Source: Chloroflexota bacterium
GTDB taxonomy: Bacteria > Chloroflexota > Dehalococcoidia > DSTF01 > RBG-16-68-14
Length of the DNA: 11,524 nucleotides
Direction: 5' to 3'
NCBI GenBank assembly: GCA_022573935.1
Contig: JACZTE010000011.1
Location: 1 to 11,524, forward strand
The number at the start of each line of letters is the position of its first letter. The stretch's first letter is position 1. Below the pieces are notes generated by a model, which was not told the DNA's origin, searched no databases, and saw only the letters and a list, made by a program, of their open reading frames with translations. Made by a program: the position numbers and the translations under genes. Of this stretch, positions 7,117-11,524 are shown in pieces.

Positions 7117-7998
7117 CTACTGCCCTTCGCTCTCTGACTCCTGCAAGCGCTCGAGGCGTCGCTCGGCCTCCTTGGCGCGCAGCTCCCAGAACCGCGGGGG
7201 CCGCTTCTCGGTGAAGGCGGCCGCCCCTTCCTTGCCCTCCGGCGAGTCGAACCAATCGGGGTAGAGCGTGCCGGAGATGACGCCCATCTCGGCGAAGCCG
7301 TCCATCCCCTGATCGAAGGTGGCCTTCAGGATCTCGAGGCAGCCCGGACTGAGGCGGAGCATCTCCTCACACCACGAATCGACCTCGTCGCCGAGGCGCT
7401 CCAACGGCACGACGGTGTTGACGAGCCCCATGCGCTCGGCCTCATCAGCGGTGTAGCGGCGGCAGAGCATCCACATCTCGCGCGCCTTCTTCGCCCCGAC
7501 GACGCTGGTCAGATAGGGGACGAAGAAGCCGTCCGCCGGGCTGGAGACCTTCGGGCCGGCCTGGGCGAAGATCGCGTTGTCGGCGGCGATGGTGAAGTCG
7601 CAGCAGTAGGCGAGGTGGTTGGAGCCGCCGATGCAGTAGCCCTGGACGGCGGCGATGATCGGCTTGCGCGACGTGCGGATGATCCGGTTCTGCGGGTAGC
7701 GGAAGTAGAACGCCTCGCGCAGTCCCCAGCGCTCCCACTCGACATCGCCGCCGGTGCCGAAGTGCTTGCCGACGCCGGCGAGCACGATCACGCCGACCGC
7801 TGGGTCGTGGTTCGCATCGTAGAACGCGCGGAACATCTCGTCCACCGTGGCGTTGGTGACGGCGTTGTACTTTTCGGGGCGGTTGATCGAGACGCGCGCG
7901 ACGCCGCCGCCCGTCTCCTCGTGCACATGCTTCTCGTAGATGATCTCGGCGAAGTCGAGACCCTCGCCCTGGACTCGTTCCCACTTCGACCAGCTCAT
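7117..7998 (-). CDS. Crotonase-superfamily protein, BadI/MenB-like branch
   Basis: A 293-residue enoyl-CoA hydratase/isomerase fold protein. The oxyanion-hole segments are KHFGTGGDVE (78-87) and QGYCIGGSNHLA (119-130). The region from AQAGPKVSS (145-153) through VVGAKKAREMWMLCRRYTADEAERMGLVNTVVP is close to what I recall of naphthoate synthase (MenB) and 2-ketocyclohexanecarboxyl-CoA hydrolase (BadI), which do Claisen condensation or retro-Claisen ring opening. The hydratase glutamates are replaced (His128, Gly148). Relative to E. coli MenB, Ser161 is kept (Ser153) but Asp163 becomes Ala155, with an Asp one residue later, and Tyr258 becomes Phe250. A charged tail rich in Glu and Arg follows the family's usual C-terminal KRPPRF. 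The reaction is likely C-C bond cleavage or formation on a beta-ketoacyl-CoA, but the altered residues leave it open. ATG 7998 has AGGGGG about 8 nt upstream on the minus strand. Confidence 0.85.
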   Translation of the reverse strand: MSWSKWERVQGEGLDFAEIIYEKHVHEETGGGVARVSINRPEKYNAVTNATVDEMFRAFYDANHDPAVGVIVLAGVGKHFGTGGDVEWERWGLREAFYFRYPQNRIIRTSRKPIIAAVQGYCIGGSNHLAYCCDFTIAADNAIFAQAGPKVSSPADGFFVPYLTSVVGAKKAREMWMLCRRYTADEAERMGLVNTVVPLERLGDEVDSWCEEMLRLSPGCLEILKATFDQGMDGFAEMGVISGTLYPDWFDSPEGKEGAAAFTEKRPPRFWELRAKEAERRLERLQESESEGQ

Positions 7999-8157
7999 GC
8001 CCGGTTCCCCCTTGCTACAGCGTACTTAGCGACTCATTTAGCGCCCTGCATCAGCTCCCAGAGCTACTAGCGCAGTCCAGCGTACTGCGGGCAGTTCCGT
8101 TGGTCAATCGAACGTGCGAACGTGCGAACGTGCGAACGTGCGAACGTTCCGCTAGCG
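7999..8157 (-). promoter_or_regulatory. Intergenic region with candidate promoter and small inverted repeats
   Basis: This 159-nt gap separates two genes of the same strand, which is long for this window. On the minus strand TTGACC (8107-8102, 5/6 to a -35) is followed after 17 nt by TACGCT (8084-8079, 3/6 to a -10), a weak promoter for the crotonase gene. The -10 overlaps a perfect 6-bp inverted repeat, CGCAGT-7 nt-ACTGCG (8071-8089). A second small stem, AGCTC-3 nt-GAGCT, is at 8053-8065. CAGCGTACT occurs twice in direct orientation, at 8018-8026 and 8078-8086, exactly 60 nt apart. An octamer tandem array lies just upstream of the -35. None of these is proven. Confidence 0.3.
8109..8147. 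repeat. Tandem octamer repeat, CGAACGTG x 4.9
   Basis: Four perfect copies of CGAACGTG (8109-8116, 8117-8124, 8125-8132, 8133-8140) and seven bases of a fifth (8141-8147) stand head to tail with no interruption. The last copy runs into GAACGTTC (8142-8149), an 8-bp palindrome. The array ends 10 nt from the stop codon of the transferase gene on the minus strand and lies immediately upstream of a -35-like TTGACC for the next gene. It could be a slippage-prone microsatellite, a multi-copy binding site or neutral. The predicted peptides across it are low-complexity and not a gene. Confidence 0.92.
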
Positions 8158-9381
8158 TCAGACCACGCCTTCTTCGCGGAGGGCGGCTATCTCCTCCCAG
8201 CTATGCCCGCCAAGCTCCTGCAGGATCTCCTCCGTATGCTGGCCGAACTCGGGCGCCTCGCGCACGACGCGGGCGGGCGTCTCGCTGAACCGCACCGGGT
8301 GGCCCATGACCTTGATCGTTCCGGCGGCGGGGTGGTCGAAATTGACGACGTACTCGTTGTCCAGCACCTGGGGATCGTCCAGCAGCTCGTAGTAGTCCTG
8401 CACCGGAGAGTAGGCGAAGGGCACCTGTTGCTCCTCGAAGACGCGCACCCACTCGTCGCGACTTTTGGTAGCGAGCGTCCGGTCGAGGATCTCGACCAGC
8501 TCTGTCGCGTGTTCGCGCCTGCCGCCCATCGCGGTGGCGAATCGCGGATCGTCCTCGAGCTCCTGCAGCCCGAGCGCCTGGCAGAACTGCGGCCAGAATC
8601 TGTCCGCCTGGATCTCCGCGAAGAGCAGCCACTTGTCGTCGGCGCAGCGGTAGTGGTTGGTGAGCGGATTCCTCGCTCTGGTACGGCTGTGCCGCGCCCA
8701 CGACTTGCCACGGAAGCTCGTGACGCTCACGCCCAGCGCCTGCAGATGCACCATGCTGCCCAGCAGCGACGTCTCGATCTTCTGGCCTATCCCCTGCCGC
8801 TCCCGGGCCACCAGCGCCGCCAAGATGCCCTGCACGAGTATCGTAGCGCCCATCTGATCGGCGATGCCGGAGACCGTCTGTACCGGCTCCGGGAAGTCGC
8901 GCTCACCCATCGCGAACATCAGCCCGCTGCGAGCCTGCGCCGTCTGGTCGAAGCCCCTTCGCTCCGCCCAGGGCCCACGCGGGCCGTAGGTGCTGGAGGA
9001 GGCGTAGATGAGCAGCGGGTTCTTCTTCGACAGCGTGTCGTAGTCGGCGCCCAGCTTCTTCGCGATGCGTTCGGTGTAGTTCGTGAAGAAGATGTCGGAG
9101 CGCTCCACGAGCTCGTAGAAGATCGCCCGGCCCTTCTCTTGCTTGAGGTCGAGGGTGATGCTCCGCTGGTTTCGGTTGACGGCCTCGAAGCCGGCGTGGC
9201 GGCCGCCGGCCATAGACATCGCGTCGCCGTACATCTGGCCCATGCCCCGGTAGGCATCGCCCTGCACCGGGTGCTCCACCTTGATCACGTCGGCGCCGAG
9301 ATCGCCGAGGATGTAGCCTGCGCTGGAGGGGGTGAACTGGCACCAGTTCAGCGCGCGGATACCCGCTAGCGGCCCGCTCAT
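8158..9381 (-). CDS. CaiB/BaiF family CoA-transferase (Asp intact)
   Basis: A 407-residue class III CoA-transferase. Landmarks: PLAGIRALNWCQF at the N terminus, ILGDLGADVIKVEHP (24-38), VNRNQRSITLDL (68-79), IYASSSTYGPRGPWAERRGFD (125-145), TAQARSGLMF and ILAALVARERQGIGQKIETSLL. Asp175 (in VSGIADQMGAT) sits on the formyl-CoA transferase Asp169 position without gaps, so catalysis should be possible. The tail is GQHTEEILQEL...EEIAALREEGVV. ATG 9381 has AGAAGG at 9393-9388 on the minus strand, 6 nt upstream. It lies between two crotonase-fold genes of the same strand, 81 nt after the stop of the first, so the three may form one transcript that activates an acid to its CoA thioester and then processes it. 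The substrate is unknown. The sequence is not particularly close to the three plus-strand paralogues. Confidence 0.93.
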   Translation of the reverse strand: MSGPLAGIRALNWCQFTPSSAGYILGDLGADVIKVEHPVQGDAYRGMGQMYGDAMSMAGGRHAGFEAVNRNQRSITLDLKQEKGRAIFYELVERSDIFFTNYTERIAKKLGADYDTLSKKNPLLIYASSSTYGPRGPWAERRGFDQTAQARSGLMFAMGERDFPEPVQTVSGIADQMGATILVQGILAALVARERQGIGQKIETSLLGSMVHLQALGVSVTSFRGKSWARHSRTRARNPLTNHYRCADDKWLLFAEIQADRFWPQFCQALGLQELEDDPRFATAMGGRREHATELVEILDRTLATKSRDEWVRVFEEQQVPFAYSPVQDYYELLDDPQVLDNEYVVNFDHPAAGTIKVMGHPVRFSETPARVVREAPEFGQHTEEILQELGGHSWEEIAALREEGVV

Positions 9382-9462
9382 GATGGACCTTCTCTCCGAA
9401 CCGACGCCCTTCCGGCAGACGCTGACAGAACGTCACTCAGGGATGGGGCGGAACGCCGCCGC

Positions 9463-10368
9463 CTAGAAGCCCAGCTCCGCCCAACGCGCCTCTCGCTCGG
9501 CGAAGGCGGCCGTCGTGCCCACTTCGCCGCGCCTCTTGAGGAAGTTGAACTCCTCGTCCTCCCACTTCAGGTTGGTGAAGAGCGGGTAGGCCAGAGCGCC
9601 GGCGGTGTACTGCCCGTTCATGCCCATCAGGTCGAACATCATGTGCAGGTGCGTCTTCGCGATCATCAGGCTGTCCGCCGGGTTGAGCGCGACGGCCTTC
9701 GCGTAGCGCATCGTCTCCTCTTCCAGCTTGTCGTCCGGAACGATCTGGTTGATCACACTCCATTCCTTGGCCTGCTGGGCGTCGATCGTGCGGCCCGTGA
9801 GCTGCCACTCCCGCATCCTCTTGTAGCCGATCGTGAAGAGTTGGATGTACTGCCAGCCCATCGAGAGGCCACCGAAGCCTGTCCGCTGCTGCCGCTGGCT
9901 GAACACGGCGCTCTCGGACGCGATCGCCATGTCGCAGCACATCAGGATGGCGAGGCCGACGCCGATCGTCCAGCCGTGCGCCTGGCAGATGATGGTCTTG
10001 GGGCAGTACAGAAGCGCCCGATACATGCCGTTGAGCCAGGTGTACATCGCCTTCACGCGTACGCGCTGCGATGGCTTGGTGCCGGGCGCGCCGCCATACG
10101 TGTCGTACGGCGCCAGGTTGAGGTCATCGCCCGAGCAGAACGACTTCCCGTTCCCCCTGAGGATGATCACCTTGATGTCGTCGTCATCCACCGCCATGCC
10201 GATCTTGCGGGTGATCTCGTTGAACATATCGGGCGGGAAGATGGCGTTGTGCTTCTCCGGCCGGTTCAGCGTGATCGCCACGATCTCCGGCGACAGCTTC
10301 TCGTAAAGGACCGTCTCGTCCAGGGGCTTCTCCAGCGTGTATTTCGGTCGTTCCGCAGTAGTCGTCAT
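9463..10368 (-). CDS. Enoyl-CoA hydratase/isomerase-fold protein lacking both catalytic Glu
   Basis: A 301-residue crotonase-fold protein. It has AITLNRPEKHNAI (31-43), the oxyanion-hole stretch KSFCSGDDLNL (75-85), and HGWTIGVGLAILMCCDMAIA (131-150), the last matching the usual HGYxxGGGxELAxxCDxxIA. At the two glutamates that add water in crotonase (Glu144 and Glu164) it has Ala140 and Gln160; spacing between them is preserved at 20 residues, so the assignment is firm. It is therefore unlikely to be an ordinary 2-enoyl-CoA hydratase; isomerase, hydrolase or decarboxylase roles are possible. The Trp- and Phe-rich C-terminal third does not match a subfamily I know. ATG 10368 is preceded by AGGAGG with 5 nt spacing; a longer in-frame start at 10404 would lie in the leader and overlap the -10 candidate. 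It is the first gene of the minus-strand group, divergent from the last transferase. Confidence 0.87.
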   Translation of the reverse strand: MTTTAERPKYTLEKPLDETVLYEKLSPEIVAITLNRPEKHNAIFPPDMFNEITRKIGMAVDDDDIKVIILRGNGKSFCSGDDLNLAPYDTYGGAPGTKPSQRVRVKAMYTWLNGMYRALLYCPKTIICQAHGWTIGVGLAILMCCDMAIASESAVFSQRQQRTGFGGLSMGWQYIQLFTIGYKRMREWQLTGRTIDAQQAKEWSVINQIVPDDKLEEETMRYAKAVALNPADSLMIAKTHLHMMFDLMGMNGQYTAGALAYPLFTNLKWEDEEFNFLKRRGEVGTTAAFAEREARWAELGF

Positions 10369-10373
10369 TGCTT

Positions 10374-10379
10374 CCTCCT
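10374..10379 (-). promoter_or_regulatory. Strong ribosome binding site (AGGAGG)
   Basis: A perfect AGGAGG on the minus strand lies 5 nt before ATG 10368 and fixes that start over the in-frame ATG at 10404. Confidence 0.75.
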
Positions 10380-10399
10380 CATTCTTGTCAGCGCAACCC

Positions 10400-10429
10400 A
10401 GCATAGTACCTGGCGCATAACGGCGTCAA
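10400..10429 (-). promoter_or_regulatory. Candidate sigma70-type promoter for the minus-strand crotonase/transferase group
   Basis: On the minus strand TTGACG (10429-10424, 5/6) and TATGCT (10405-10400, 4/6) are separated by 18 nt. Transcription would begin near 10393, leaving a leader of about 25 nt that contains the AGGAGG site and ends at ATG 10368. Confidence 0.45.
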
Positions 10430-10463
10430 CTAGCTGTCGAACTGCGCGTTGCTCCCCTTCAGA

Positions 10464-10493
10464 TTGACAGCGGGTGAGAGCGCACACTACCAT
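10464..10493 (+). promoter_or_regulatory. Candidate sigma70-type promoter for the last transferase gene
   Basis: A perfect TTGACA (10464-10469) is followed after 18 nt by TACCAT (10488-10493, 4/6). Transcription would begin near 10500, about 50 nt before the start codon. Its -35 lies 34 nt from the -35 of the oppositely directed candidate promoter. Confidence 0.4.
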
Positions 10494-10549
10494 GACCACC
10501 GGCTGGGCCGCAGCGCTCCCGTGCGAGCGCCTGCTGACCCTAGCCCTCG

Positions 10550-11524
10550 ATGCATATGAAGGCTCTCGCCGATCTCCGCGTTGTCGAGCTGAGCGAGGCC
10601 GCCGCTGCGGCCTTCGCCGGACGGCTCTGCGCCGACGCCGGCGCTGAGGTCGTCCTCGTCGAGCCGCCGGAGGGACACCAGCTGCGGCGCGAAGGCCCCT
10701 TCCGAGGGCAGACCGAGAACCCCGAAAGCTCGGCGGCCCACCTGCATGCGAACGCCGGCAAGCGATCGGTGACGCTCGAACTGGAGACGCAGGCCGATCT
10801 GCTGCGAGCGCTCCTGCTCGCGGCGGACATCTTCATCACGGACGCTTCCGCTGACGTGCTCGATCCGCTCGGGCTGAGCTGGAGCGCGCTCCACGCACAG
10901 CATCGCTCGCTGGTGATGACGCGTGTCACGCCGTTCGGCGACACCGGGCCGTACCGCCGCTATGCAGCGACGAACCTGGTCTGCCTGGCGCTGGGCGGGC
11001 AGCTCAAGATTACGGGCGACCCGAGCAGACCACCACTCTCGAACTTCGGGTCGCAGGCAGAATATCAGGCCGGACTGTCAGCCTTCGCCGGAACAGTAGC
11101 GAACCTGCTGCTTCGAGACGGCTCGGGCGAAGGCGAGTACCTCGACCTCTCCATCCAGGACGTGGTCGCCACGAACCTGGAGCATCGCAGCCCGGCGCTC
11201 AATCTCGGCCTGGTGGCGAACCGCGCCGGGCTCAGCGTCTCGGCGACCTATGGCGTCTACCCCTGCGCGGACGGCTGGGTTTACGTCACCGCCTTCGCGC
11301 CTGCCTTATGGGATCGGCTGAAGAAGATCGCTCCGCTCAGCGAGCTGAACGAGGATCGCTTCTCCACGCAGGAGGGCCGACTGGAGCACAACGATGAGCT
11401 GCAGGCGATCCTTACCGGCTGGACGCTGAGCAAGACGAGCGAGGAGATGCGGGAGCTCGCGCTGCGAGGCGACCCTGTCACCGTGGCCGAGACGCCCGCC
11501 AGCCTGCTGGACTCGGACCAGTGG
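10550..11524 (+). CDS. CaiB/BaiF family protein with Glu at the catalytic Asp position (cut by window edge)
   Basis: An open frame from ATG 10550 (or the second ATG at 10556, two codons on) runs 325 codons to the window end without a stop; an in-frame TAG at 10541 bars an earlier start. About 75-80 residues of a usual class III CoA-transferase are missing on the right. Landmarks: ALADLRVVELSEAAAAAFAG (5-24), DAGAEVVLVEPPEG (29-42), the NAGKRSVTLEL stretch (68-78), TRVTPFGDTGPYRRYAATNL (124-143), SQAEYQAGLSAFAGTVANLL and GEYLDLSIQDVV, then YGVYPCADGWVYV. Counting back from the GxxANL anchor without gaps, Glu171 (11060-11062) replaces the Asp that carries the acyl intermediate in formyl-CoA transferase. 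A Glu in an AEYQAG context recurs in some family branches as I recall, so this may be a functional variant. No clear ribosome site is seen. It is divergent from the minus-strand crotonase gene. Confidence 0.88.
   Translation, partial: MHMKALADLRVVELSEAAAAAFAGRLCADAGAEVVLVEPPEGHQLRREGPFRGQTENPESSAAHLHANAGKRSVTLELETQADLLRALLLAADIFITDASADVLDPLGLSWSALHAQHRSLVMTRVTPFGDTGPYRRYAATNLVCLALGGQLKITGDPSRPPLSNFGSQAEYQAGLSAFAGTVANLLLRDGSGEGEYLDLSIQDVVATNLEHRSPALNLGLVANRAGLSVSATYGVYPCADGWVYVTAFAPALWDRLKKIAPLSELNEDRFSTQEGRLEHNDELQAILTGWTLSKTSEEMRELALRGDPVTVAETPASLLDSDQW

Noticed and set aside
8109..8147. CRISPR array or plasmid iterons
   Set aside because: The copies are head to tail with no spacers, only 8 bp long, and no replication or cas gene is nearby.
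8122..9369. A 415-codon open frame on the plus strand
   Set aside because: It is antisense to the clear CaiB/BaiF gene at 8158-9381, shows no family motif, and starts inside the octamer array. Long antisense frames are common in GC-rich coding sequence.
9643..10467. A 274-codon open frame on the plus strand
   Set aside because: It is antisense to the crotonase-fold gene with its strong AGGAGG site, runs through that gene's promoter and lacks recognisable motifs.
10540..10944. Minus-strand frames opposite the last transferase
   Set aside because: They are antisense to a plus-strand frame that carries CaiB/BaiF motifs over its whole length; their products are Ser/Arg-rich without motifs.

Overview
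This is a GC-rich bacterial window (by eye about two thirds G+C; all nine visible stop codons are TAG or TGA, none TAA). It is almost fully coding: ten protein genes, no RNA genes, no insertion sequences and no CRISPR. The content is catabolic: CoA-transferases, crotonase-fold enzymes, a ketosteroid-dehydrogenase-like flavoprotein, a metallo-beta-lactamase-fold hydrolase and the end of a ketone carboxylase subunit. No marker gene fixes the taxon. Massed CaiB/BaiF paralogues in a GC-rich genome would suit a catabolically expanded lineage such as the SAR202-type Chloroflexota, but that is a weak inference.

Layout. (1) 1-3996, plus strand: the 3' end of an acetone-carboxylase gamma-like gene, then three consecutive CaiB/BaiF CoA-transferase genes with gaps of 49, 27 and 15 nt, which look like one operon. 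(2) 3993-5621, minus strand: a KstD-like FAD dehydrogenase that converges on the third transferase and shares a palindromic CTAG stop with it. (3) 5622-5827: a divergent promoter region. (4) 5828-7111, plus strand: an alkylsulfatase-like MBL hydrolase without the usual C-terminal domain. (5) 7117-10368, minus strand: in transcription order, a divergent crotonase-fold gene, a fourth CaiB/BaiF transferase and a BadI/MenB-like crotonase. An 8-bp tandem repeat lies in front of the last one. (6) 10369-10549: a second divergent promoter region. (7) 10550 to the window end, plus strand: a fifth CaiB/BaiF transferase, cut off by the edge.

How the genes could work together (inference). A ketone carboxylase makes a beta-keto acid, a CaiB/BaiF enzyme moves CoA onto it, and a BadI-like crotonase cleaves the beta-ketoacyl-CoA. 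The KstD-like enzyme would desaturate a cyclic ketone. This would be a carboxylation route for cyclic or terpenoid ketones rather than a Baeyer-Villiger route. The most unusual molecular details are: a transferase whose nucleophilic Asp position is Gln, sitting in tandem with a related Asp-intact paralogue (a possible heteromeric enzyme); a transferase with Glu at that position; and two crotonase-fold proteins without the usual catalytic acids.
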